From contig NZ_JARKIN010000001.1 of the NCBI RefSeq assembly GCF_029351045.1, positions 4,638,501 through 4,702,500 of the forward strand: a stretch of DNA of 64,000 bases, given 5' to 3'. This document shows positions 28,783 to 35,810 of the stretch, in pieces (the first letter of the stretch is position 1; the number at the start of each line of letters is the position of its first letter). The notes under the pieces are model-generated. The model searched no databases. It had not been told where the DNA came from and worked only from the letters and a program-made list of their open reading frames with translations. Source of the stretch: Streptomyces sp. WMMB303. GTDB taxonomy: Bacteria; Actinomycetota; Actinomycetes; Streptomycetales; Streptomycetaceae. The translations under genes and the position numbers were made by a program.

Positions 28783-29286
28783 TCAGCGGGCGGCGGGGCC
28801 GCCGTGCACGCGCGCACCCCTGCGGCGCCACAGTCGGAGGACCGCGGCGCCCCCGGCCACGCATGGCAGCAGTGTCAGCAGGCCGTAGCCGACAGGCACG
28901 ATCACCTCGTAGTGCTCACCGCCCATACCGAGGTTGGCCATCGCCACCGTCACACCGGCCCCCCATGCCGAGGTCGCCCCGGCCCGGGCCCAGCGCCGGT
29001 CTGCCGCGACCGCACGGATCACGACGAGCCACAGCAGCACACCCAGCCCGCCGGTGAGGGCGAGATAGAGGGTGATCGCGGTACGGTCCCGGCCCACCGC
29101 CCCCGGACCCCATTGCGGGTACGCCGCGCGGACGTGCCCGGCGATGGTGTCGACGGTGGCCACGTCCACCAGCGGAGCGAGTGCGGACACGGCGGTCAGC
29201 GCGAGTCCGATGTACATCGCGCCGAGGGGGGCGCCCGGTGGGCGCGCGTCGTACGCGGGCCGCGGTGGAGCGTCAGCGGCGGTCAT
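28783..29286 (-). CDS. four-helix membrane protein under TetR control
   Basis: 167 aa. Four hydrophobic helices (MYIGLALTAVSALAPLVDV, AITLYLALTGGLGVLLWLVV, ATSAWGAGVTVAMANLG, PVGYGLLTLLPCVAGGAAVL). Not a named family to me. Start at ATG 29286 with GGGAGG upstream; the longer open frame is ignored. Divergent from a tetR-type gene with two operators between them, so it is almost certainly the regulated partner; transport or membrane-stress roles are possible. Confidence 0.7.
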   Translation of the reverse strand: MTAADAPPRPAYDARPPGAPLGAMYIGLALTAVSALAPLVDVATVDTIAGHVRAAYPQWGPGAVGRDRTAITLYLALTGGLGVLLWLVVIRAVAADRRWARAGATSAWGAGVTVAMANLGMGGEHYEVIVPVGYGLLTLLPCVAGGAAVLRLWRRRGARVHGGPAAR

Positions 29287-29305
29287 GGTGTCCCTCCCTG
29301 CGATC

Positions 29306-29356
29306 AAACCTACGTTGTAGATTTCTCTTGCACGGTATGTTCTACGCCGTAGGTTT
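29306..29356. promoter_or_regulatory. paired TetR operators in a divergent promoter
   Basis: Two related palindromes flank the promoter: CTAC-gtt-GTAG (29310-29320) and CTACG-c-CGTAG (29342-29352). Their outer sequences also form a perfect 9-bp inverted repeat, AAACCTACG (29306-29314) with CGTAGGTTT (29348-29356). Centres are 32 bp apart, about three helical turns. Confidence 0.7.
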
Positions 29357-29380
29357 GACAAGCGGCGACGGGAGCATGGC

Positions 29381-30007
29381 GTGGCACGACGCGCACGAGG
29401 CACCTCGGCAGGGCTGGATCGCGCGAGTATCGCGGCTGCCGCAGTCGGCCTGGTCGACCGCGACGGACTGGAACATTTCGGGGTACGGCGGCTGGCCGAC
29501 CAGCTCGGGGTGGACCCGATGTCGATCTACCACCACGTCAAGGGCAAGGCAGCGCTGCTGGACGCGGTTTGCGAGGCGGTCCTGGCCGAGGTCCGGATCA
29601 CCGAGGGCGGACCGGAGGACTGGCAGACCATCGCCCGCCGCACCGCCCACGCGTATCGGGACATGGCCCAGCGCCACCCCCGGGTCTTCCCCCTGCTCGT
29701 CGGCCGCGCTCAGACCTCCGCCCCGGCGCTTGCCGCGCTGGAGCGGCTGGTTGCGGCGATGCGGGACGCGGGTATGCCCGAACAGGCGGTCGCGGACACG
29801 CCATCGGTGCTCTTCGGATTTCTCAACGGCCACCTGTTCGCGCGCACCGCGGCGAAAGTCCACGGGGCCGCGGCGGTGCCGGACTTCGACGCCGACACGT
29901 ATCCGGCGCTGGCCGAACTCGCACCGCGGCTGGCCGGATTCGGCTCGGAGACGGAGTTCGATCGCATGCTGGACACCGTCCTCGCGGGCGTCGCGTCAGG
30001 ATGCTGA
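29381..30007 (+). CDS. TetR-family repressor
   Basis: 208 aa. N-terminal helix-turn-helix reads IAAAAVGLVDRDGLEHFGVR and LADQLGVDPMSIYHHVKGK; the C-terminal domain resembles the classical tetracycline-repressor type (TetR_C). GTG start with GGGAG six bases upstream. Likely represses itself and the divergent membrane protein through the paired operators. Ligand unknown. Confidence 0.88.
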   Translation: MARRARGTSAGLDRASIAAAAVGLVDRDGLEHFGVRRLADQLGVDPMSIYHHVKGKAALLDAVCEAVLAEVRITEGGPEDWQTIARRTAHAYRDMAQRHPRVFPLLVGRAQTSAPALAALERLVAAMRDAGMPEQAVADTPSVLFGFLNGHLFARTAAKVHGAAAVPDFDADTYPALAELAPRLAGFGSETEFDRMLDTVLAGVASGC

Positions 30008-30092
30008 CCGCCACCCCGGTCTTCCTGCACGACGGCACACACACCGCGTGGGCCCGACAACCGCCGGGCACCGGCCGGCCCGGAGCCCCGCG

Positions 30093-31205
30093 TCAGCTCT
30101 CCCACACCGTGACCGCGGTGCGGTCCCCGGAGTGCCCCTCCAGCGCGCACAGGAGGCCGTCCAGGTAGGCCGCGGCCCCCGGAGGACCGCCGTCCGCGCC
30201 GGTCCAGCGAGTGGCGAGCCGCTCCCCGAAGGCGGGCTCGGCCCGCAGCGGTTCCGCCACGCCGGGACCGCACAGCAGCAGCACGTCTCCCGGCTCCGCG
30301 GCGCGGGAGCGGAAGTGGAACGGTTCCCCGGCCGCCTCTGCGGTCCGCTCGGCCGGAGCGAAGCCGTCCCGGGCCGCTGCCGCGCCCGCGGTCGGATCGC
30401 GGCCTGCCGGCGGGTCCGGAGGCGGTGGCGCGTGGATGCCGACGGGCTCGATGTCCTGCCAGCCGTCGCCGCTGCGCCGAAAGGCTCCGCCCGCACCGGC
30501 ACCGAAGAGCACCCGGGTGCGGCAGCGCGGGTCGGCGGGCAGCAGCAGGCAGCGCAGATCGACGGTGTGCCGCTCGGGTTCCAGTCCGAGGGCAGCGGCC
30601 TGGGCGCGCAGTCGGCCGAACGTGCGGTCCGTCAGCCGGTGCAGGCCAGGTTGCAGCGCGCTGGTGCGGTCGTCCCGCAAGTCCCGGGCGAGCCGCACGC
30701 GGCTGCGGCCGACCGCCTCCGCCAGCGCGTGGCACGCCTCGCGCGCGGCGCGGTGCCCCTCCGGCCCCGCACGGCCCCCGGCCGCGACGGCCACCAGCAG
30801 CAGCCCGTCCTCCTCGGCGCCGAACCGCGCGACCAGCAGTGCGTCCGTCCGCGGCCGCCCCTCCTGCCGCCCGGCGGCGCCGCGCACGGAGACCGCGTAC
30901 AGCTCCGCTGACCCGGACCGCGCCGACTCCAGCACGGTCTCCGGCACCCACTCCCCCGGTGCCTCCGGTGTGGCGGGCGGCAGCACCCCGGTCGGCAGCG
31001 CGGCCACCGGAGCGGCGTACACCGGCGCGGTGGCGGGTCCCGGCGCGGTGGCGGGCGGACCGGTCAGCGTGCGGCTCACCGAGCGGTAGCGCTCGTCCAG
31101 GGTGTCCCGGGCGCCTGCGCGGCCGGTGTCCGCAGCGTGCGGATCGTACAACTGGGCCCACCAGTCGCGGTGTTCGCCTGCGTCCTGCGCCCCCTGTCCA
31201 CTCAT
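30093..31205 (-). CDS. PP2C-like protein phosphatase-type protein
   Basis: 370 aa. The N-terminal 120 residues are low-complexity Pro/Ala. The rest resembles a PP2C_2 domain: DALLVARFGAEEDGLLLVAVAAGGRAG, EACHALAEAV, LRCLLLPADPRCRTRVLFGAGAGG, GDVLLLCGPG. The canonical PP2C DGMGG metal motif is replaced (AAGGRAG), so catalysis is doubtful; it may be a regulatory pseudophosphatase, as seen in some actinomycete loci with serine/threonine kinases. No kinase is in the window. Start at ATG 31205 is by homology of layout, with no strong site. Confidence 0.65.
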   Translation of the reverse strand: MSGQGAQDAGEHRDWWAQLYDPHAADTGRAGARDTLDERYRSVSRTLTGPPATAPGPATAPVYAAPVAALPTGVLPPATPEAPGEWVPETVLESARSGSAELYAVSVRGAAGRQEGRPRTDALLVARFGAEEDGLLLVAVAAGGRAGPEGHRAAREACHALAEAVGRSRVRLARDLRDDRTSALQPGLHRLTDRTFGRLRAQAAALGLEPERHTVDLRCLLLPADPRCRTRVLFGAGAGGAFRRSGDGWQDIEPVGIHAPPPPDPPAGRDPTAGAAAARDGFAPAERTAEAAGEPFHFRSRAAEPGDVLLLCGPGVAEPLRAEPAFGERLATRWTGADGGPPGAAAYLDGLLCALEGHSGDRTAVTVWES

Positions 31206-31406
31206 CGACTCATTGTCCCGCGCACGGGCCGGCTGGGAAGGGCCTGCGCCGGACACGGTCCCGGGGCCGCACGTCGCACACCGGAGAAGCCCGTCGGTGG
31301 CTCTCAAGGCTCCGCAGGCGGCGGTGCTCCGGGCCGGCGGGCATGGCCGGTGCCTGCGCCCGCACCAGCCGGAATACGGGCCCGAGGGTGCCGGTTGCAG
31401 CAGACC

Positions 31407-31967
31407 ATGCACCGTCCACAGGAGCCGTCCAGCGGCATACACCCCCTGCTCGCCGGGCGCTTCAGCCCCTATCGGTTCGACCCGGCGGCGGCTGTCGACG
31501 ACCACGCCCTGGGGCTGCTGCTGGAAGCCGCGCGGTGGGCGCCGTCGGCGGGGAACTCCCAGCCGTGGGGCTTCTTCACCGGCAGGCCGGGTGAGCCGGA
31601 GCACGACCGGATACTCCCTCACCTCGCGCCGAGCTCGGCCCGCTGGGCGACGGACGCGGGCCTGCTCGTCGTCACGCTGACGCGCCGGTACGTCGACGAC
31701 ACGCAACTGCTCTACTCCGAGTTCGCCGACTACGACCTCGGCCAGGCCATCGCCCACATGACGGTGCAGGCCCAGGCCATGGGGCTGGCCGCGCACCAAT
31801 TCCGGGCCTTCGACCTGGAAGGCCTCACCAAGGAACTGGACCCGAGCCCGGGCTGGGTGATCGTCTCCATGGCCGCGGTGGGCAAGGCGGCCGACGGACC
31901 TCGTGAGGGCCGTGTCCGGCGCAGCGTCGCACAGCTGCGCTCCGCTCCCTGGTCACCAGCGGGGTAG
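31407..31967 (+). CDS. nitroreductase-family flavoprotein
   Basis: 186 aa. Short nitroreductase with the FMN-binding Arg-Ser-like segment FSPYRFDPAAAVDD, then LLEAARWAPSAGNSQPW (about 35-50) and the C-terminal GWVIVSMAAVGKAADG. Reduces nitro groups or quinones with NAD(P)H; the real substrate is unknown. ATG 31407 fits the family N-terminus; the ribosome site is weak. A 200-bp region upstream, shared with the divergent PP2C-like gene, shows nothing distinctive. Confidence 0.85.
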   Translation: MHRPQEPSSGIHPLLAGRFSPYRFDPAAAVDDHALGLLLEAARWAPSAGNSQPWGFFTGRPGEPEHDRILPHLAPSSARWATDAGLLVVTLTRRYVDDTQLLYSEFADYDLGQAIAHMTVQAQAMGLAAHQFRAFDLEGLTKELDPSPGWVIVSMAAVGKAADGPREGRVRRSVAQLRSAPWSPAG

Positions 31968-32490
31968 CACGCACAGGGGTGAGCAGTGCGGGTGTCTCGC
32001 CCGAAGAAAATCTGCACTCGCGAGAGTAGACATTGGAGAGTCTGAGGAGTAGCGTTCCTCTCGTACTCGCAGAGATCAGTTCGGCGGGGCAGATGACGGA
32101 ACTGCCCCGCGCGCAGGTCGAGGAAGCTGTGGAACGGCAGTCGAGTGGTGTGGCCGGACATTGGGGGCTCCACCGCTGACTGCCGGGCCAGGGCGACCCT
32201 CGGGGTCGCCGGTGGTTCTGCAAGATCAAGCAGTACATGACAGAGCAGAGAGAAGGAGGAGAGAGCGCCATCAGGATCGCCCGGGCAGGGCAGACCGCCC
32301 GGGTACCGCAGACCCCGGATTGGAAGGTGGTCCCCGGTCACGCAACCGCGATCCCTGCGCCGCCGTCCTGTCAGACCGCGGCGCGGAATACAGAAGCCGG
32401 CACAGGCAGCCGGTAGATGGTGTTGATCCCCTCGGGGCCCTGGTGCCGCATGGCACCAGGGCCCCTCGACGCGTGAACCGAGAGGTGCCA
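31968..32490. other. 523-bp region upstream of the merR-like gene
   Basis: No convincing gene. Notable: ACTC-GCGA-GAGT, a perfect 4-4-4 dyad at 32016-32027, followed by related ACTCGCAGAG at 32065; a doubtful 59-codon frame (32237-32416); and the strong hairpin at 32434-32465. The length and structure suggest a long structured leader for the merR-like gene. Confidence 0.45.
32434..32465 (+). promoter_or_regulatory. strong leader hairpin upstream of merR-like gene
   Basis: GGGGCCCTGGTGCC (32434-32447) pairs perfectly with 32452-32465 around a GCAT tetraloop, a 14-bp stem. It ends 25 bases before the GTG. It could be a terminator of an upstream transcript, an attenuator, or a stability element. 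Confidence 0.65.
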
Positions 32491-32832
32491 GTGGCCGCAG
32501 ACAAGCCCACCCCGTCGAGCAACCTCGACGACGACGACTACCCCGCCTACACCATGGGGCGGGCAGCCGAGATGCTCGGCACCACACCCGCCTTCCTGCG
32601 AGCCATCGGCGAAGCGAAGCTGATCGTGCCGCTGCGCTCGGAGGGGGGCCACCGCCGCTACTCCCGCTACCAGCTGCGGCTGGCCACCCGGGCCCGCGAA
32701 CTGGTCGACCAGGGAACCTCCGTGGAGGCGGCCTGCCGCATCATCATCCTCGAGGACCAGCTCGAAGAGGCCCGGCGTATCAACGACGAGCTGCGCAACG
32801 GAACGTCCTCGGACTCGAAGACCGACGCCTGA
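32491..32832 (+). CDS. MerR-like DNA-binding protein (single-domain)
   Basis: 113 aa. A MerR helix-turn-helix (YTMGRAAEMLGTTPAFLRAI, then LRSEGGHRRYSRYQLRLA) with a short C-terminal helix (IIILEDQLEEARRINDEL) and no effector domain. This form is common in actinomycetes and here precedes a cold-shock protein gene. GTG start fixed by GAGAGG six bases upstream. Control of the downstream csp gene is plausible but unproven; a 382-bp gap separates them. Confidence 0.82.
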   Translation: MAADKPTPSSNLDDDDYPAYTMGRAAEMLGTTPAFLRAIGEAKLIVPLRSEGGHRRYSRYQLRLATRARELVDQGTSVEAACRIIILEDQLEEARRINDELRNGTSSDSKTDA

Positions 32833-33214
32833 CAACCTCTGTCACACCCCACCGGACGAGGCGCCGCGGCGAACGGGGGCAGGCCGGGGTGGCGAGCACA
32901 CCACCTCTGGCCAGGCCGGCCAATTCCGTCAACTGCCCGGACACAGAAATCTATTTTCGCCGCTACAGAAACATGAGTAATGCGCGAGGAGAAGTTTTGC
33001 CCCGGCAGGCCCGGCGCGAGAAGCGGTCGTAACCCGGGAAGTGGCCGTGCTACGGTTGCGTCCAGTTGCAGTTGTGGTTCCCTGAAACTTCAAGTCGCTC
33101 TCCCGGACCCCGGAAAGAGGCTTGTATTCATCCGTTGCACGGAGGGTTATCATCGCGGCAACCCTGGTTCCCGCGCAGTGCGGATTCCGGGCACCGCCTT
33201 GAAGGAGATATATT
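32833..33214. promoter_or_regulatory. 382-bp leader region of the cold-shock gene
   Basis: AT-richer than the surroundings and without a gene, as expected for the long structured 5' leader of csp genes. A stem AGGGTT (33143-33148) with AACCCT (33160-33165) around an 11-base loop lies 50 bases before the coding sequence. A perfect Shine-Dalgarno AAGGAG is at 33202-33207. I could not fix the promoter. Confidence 0.5.
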
Positions 33215-33418
33215 TTGGCTACTGGCACCGTCAAGTGGTTCAACGCGGAAAAGGGCTTCGGCTTCATCGAGCAGGAGGGCGGCGGCGCAGACGTGTTCGC
33301 CCACTTCTCGAACATCAACGCCACCGGCTTCCGTGAGCTGCTCGAAGGCCAGACAGTGAACTTCGATGTCACGCAGGGCCAGAAGGGCCTCCAGGCGGAG
33401 AACATCGTTCCCGCCTGA
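33215..33418 (+). CDS. cold-shock protein, CspA family
   Basis: 67 aa single cold-shock domain, the usual length. RNA-binding motifs RNP1 KGFGFI (residues 13-18) and RNP2 VFAHF (27-31). Acts as an RNA chaperone at low temperature or in general growth. The start codon is TTG: no ATG or GTG exists at the conserved N-terminus MATGTVKWF, and AAGGAG lies seven bases upstream. A long leader and a strong terminator flank it; a DEAD-box helicase follows. Confidence 0.95.
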   Translation: MATGTVKWFNAEKGFGFIEQEGGGADVFAHFSNINATGFRELLEGQTVNFDVTQGQKGLQAENIVPA

Positions 33419-33432
33419 CGCTGACATGCATG

Positions 33433-33478
33433 ACGAGCTGGGGCACGCACGTGCGTGCGGCCCCGGCTCGTTGCGTTT
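33433..33478 (+). terminator. intrinsic terminator of the cold-shock gene
   Basis: Long stem: 33433-33442 pairs with 33462-33471 (ten bp with one G-U), enclosing the self-complementary GCACGCACGTGCGTGC (33443-33458), followed by TTGCGTTTT. It is one of few hairpins here with a T-rich tail. Confidence 0.85.
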
Positions 33479-33734
33479 TCCCCGCTCGCCCCTCTCCGAC
33501 AGTGGCGAGTGTGAGCGGCAGCGGACCGTCAGTCCGTCTGCCGCGTCGCCGAACTGTGGAGCGGCACATGGTCCTCTCCACTGCTCACCCGCACCGTTAT
33601 TTTCCGACCGCCCCCGCGGGGCAACGTACCGGTGCATTTCCTGACGACTCCGTAGCTATTCTTGCCACGGGTTGGTCGTCCTTTTCTTCGGCCCGGTCCT
33701 GTGAATTCATGTGCGGCGCATGCTGCGGTGATTC

Positions 33735-33757
33735 CCTCGATTCGTGCCGCATCGAGG
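33735..33757 (+). promoter_or_regulatory. hairpin masking the helicase ribosome-binding site
   Basis: CCTCGAT (33735-33741) pairs perfectly with ATCGAGG (33751-33757) over a nine-base loop. The 3' arm includes the GAGG of the GAGGAAGG Shine-Dalgarno, so folding would hide it. Temperature- or protein-dependent opening is inference. Confidence 0.5.
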
Positions 33758-33767
33758 AAGGTTCTGC

Positions 33768-35225
33768 ATGAACCGTACTGCTCGCACCACTGCCGGCTCC
33801 TCCCGCGGTTACGGCCGCGAAAGCCGCCGCTCCCAGGCCACGCACCGGGCCGGGCCCCCGCGTCCGACCAAGCGCCCGGCACGGGGACGGCCCTCGGGCC
33901 CTCCGAAGGAGTTCGCGCCGCCGGTCACCCACACCCCGCCGCTGCCGGCCGTCGAGACGTTCGCCGGCCTCGACATGCCCGACCGCCTCAAAACCACGCT
34001 GCGCGCCCAGGGAATGAGCGCCCCGTTCCCCATCCAGGCAGCGACGCTGCCCAACGCGCTGGCCGGCCGGGACGTCCTGGGCCGCGGCCGCACCGGCTCG
34101 GGCAAGACCCTCGCCTTCGGTCTCGCCCTGCTGGCCCGAACCCATGGGCAGCGCGCCGAACCCCGGCACCCGCTGGGGCTGGTCCTCGTTCCCACCCGGG
34201 AGCTGGCCCAGCAGGTGACCGCTGCACTCACCCCCTACGCACGCCCGCTGCGACTGCGGCTCACCACCGTCGTCGGCGGCATGTCGATCAGCCGTCAGGC
34301 ACGCGACCTGAAGGCCGGCAGCGAAGTCGTGATCGCCACCCCCGGCCGGCTCAAGGATCTCGTCGAGCGCGGCGACTGCGCACTGGACCAGGTGGCCATC
34401 ACGGTGCTGGACGAAGCCGACCAGATGGCCGACATGGGCTTCATGCCCCAGGTCACCCACCTGCTCGACCAGGTACGTCCCGGCGGGCAGCGGCTGCTGT
34501 TCTCCGCCACCTTGGACCGCAACGTCGACCTGTTGGTGCGCCGCTACCTGAGCGACCCGGTGGTCCACTCCGTCGACCCCTCCGCGGGCGCGGTGACCGC
34601 CATGGAGCACCACCTGCTGCATGTACAGGGGGTCGACAAGCAAGCGGCGGTCACCGAGATCGCGGCCCGCGACGGGCGGGTGATCATGTTCCTGGACACC
34701 AAGCACGCGGTGGACCGGCTGACCCGGGATCTACTGGCGGTCGGGGTGCGCGCCTCCGCGTTGCACGGCGGGAAGTCGCAGGCTCAGCGCACCCGGACCC
34801 TCGCCGGGTTCAAGTCCGGTCACGCGAACGTCCTGGTGGCCACCAACGTCGCGGCGCGCGGCATCCACGTCGACGATCTCGACCTCGTGGTCAACGTCGA
34901 CCCGCCGAGCGACCACAAGGACTACCTGCACCGCGGCGGTCGCACCGCCCGCGCCGGCGAGTCGGGCACCGTCGTCACCCTGGTCCTTCCCGGACAGCGG
35001 CGCGGCATGAACCGTCTGATGTCGGACGCCTCCATTACGCCGGAGCAGACCCGAGTCCGCTCCGGCGACGCCGATTTGGGGCGCATCACCGGTGCGCGGA
35101 CGCCTTCGGGCATCCCGCTCACCGTCGCGGACACCGAACCGCCCAAGCCTGCACCCACGCAGCGGACACGGCGTGGGAGGTCCGCCGCCCGCCGGGGGCG
35201 CCGCTCCTTCAGGACGGCCGCATGA
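33768..35225 (+). CDS. DEAD-box RNA helicase
   Basis: 485 aa. Basic N-terminal tail (1-60), then helicase motifs in order: Q motif (FPIQAATLP), motif I GRTGSGKT, Ia PTRELAQQ, Ib TPGRL, II DEAD in VLDEADQMADMG, III SATLD, IV-V HGGKSQAQRT and NVAARGIHVDDL, VI HRGGRTARAG. A short Arg-rich C-terminus follows. Unwinds RNA; its position after a cold-shock gene suggests a role in low-temperature RNA remodelling. ATG 33768 has GAGGAAGG upstream. Confidence 0.95.
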   Translation: MNRTARTTAGSSRGYGRESRRSQATHRAGPPRPTKRPARGRPSGPPKEFAPPVTHTPPLPAVETFAGLDMPDRLKTTLRAQGMSAPFPIQAATLPNALAGRDVLGRGRTGSGKTLAFGLALLARTHGQRAEPRHPLGLVLVPTRELAQQVTAALTPYARPLRLRLTTVVGGMSISRQARDLKAGSEVVIATPGRLKDLVERGDCALDQVAITVLDEADQMADMGFMPQVTHLLDQVRPGGQRLLFSATLDRNVDLLVRRYLSDPVVHSVDPSAGAVTAMEHHLLHVQGVDKQAAVTEIAARDGRVIMFLDTKHAVDRLTRDLLAVGVRASALHGGKSQAQRTRTLAGFKSGHANVLVATNVAARGIHVDDLDLVVNVDPPSDHKDYLHRGGRTARAGESGTVVTLVLPGQRRGMNRLMSDASITPEQTRVRSGDADLGRITGARTPSGIPLTVADTEPPKPAPTQRTRRGRSAARRGRRSFRTAA

Positions 35226-35387
35226 TCCAGGCCCCCGTCGTGCGGCAGGCCAGTCGGTCATGACGGCGGTCGAGGGAGAAAGGTCCTGCGAGGCTAGGAC
35301 ACCGGCCGCGGTCGCAGGTCCCAGGGCGGAGGCCGGGTACGACCGGCATCCGATGCGCGTCCGAGCACGGCGTGTGACGCTGCTCGT

Positions 35388-35810
35388 ATGACGGAGACGA
35401 GACCCGCCGACCCTCCCGGCACCCCGGGCGACCCCCGTGACCAGGCATTCGACGCCGCCGAGTGGGAGTATCTGGCCTCCCAGCGGCTGGGGCGGCTGGC
35501 GACTGTGGACTCCCACGGCCAGCCGCAGAACAACCCCGTCGGCTTCTTCCCGCAGCAGGACGGCACCATCCTGGTGGGCGGCTATGCGCTGGGGACGACG
35601 AAGAAGTGGCGCAACCTGCGGGCGCAGCCGCGGCTCGCCCTGGTGGTGGACGACATCGTCAGCTTCTCGCCGTGGCGGGTGCGCGGCGTGGAAGTGCGGG
35701 GCGTGGCCGAGCTGCGTGAGGGGCCGCACGGCCTCGGTCCGCACTTCAGCGACGAGCTGATCGTCATCCACCCGCGCCGGGTGCTCAGTTGGGGCCTGGA
35801 GGAGGCGTGA
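35388..35810 (+). CDS. PPOX-class F420-dependent oxidoreductase
   Basis: 140 aa split-beta-barrel flavin/F420-binding protein. The N-terminal strand AEWEYLASQRLGRLATVDSHG and the central GTTKKWRNLRAQPRLALVVDD are typical of the F420-dependent PPOX group that includes FDORs. The reaction and substrate are unknown. Its last 26 bases overlap the end of the convergent ada-alkA gene. A second protein of this superfamily is encoded at 62562-63020. Confidence 0.82.
   Translation: MTETRPADPPGTPGDPRDQAFDAAEWEYLASQRLGRLATVDSHGQPQNNPVGFFPQQDGTILVGGYALGTTKKWRNLRAQPRLALVVDDIVSFSPWRVRGVEVRGVAELREGPHGLGPHFSDELIVIHPRRVLSWGLEEA

Larger units (their letters stand above)
33419..33767. other. intergenic region between csp and helicase genes
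   Basis: Holds the csp terminator, then about 260 bases of relatively AT-rich sequence that should carry the helicase promoter and leader. I could not assign -35/-10 boxes with confidence. A hairpin at 33735-33757 overlaps the helicase ribosome site (see separate entry). Confidence 0.45.

Noticed and set aside
32237..32416. 59-codon frame ahead of the merR-like hairpin
   Set aside because: Codon third positions are not GC-biased as in real genes here, there is no ribosome site before the ATG, and the product is low complexity. Kept only as part of the leader description.
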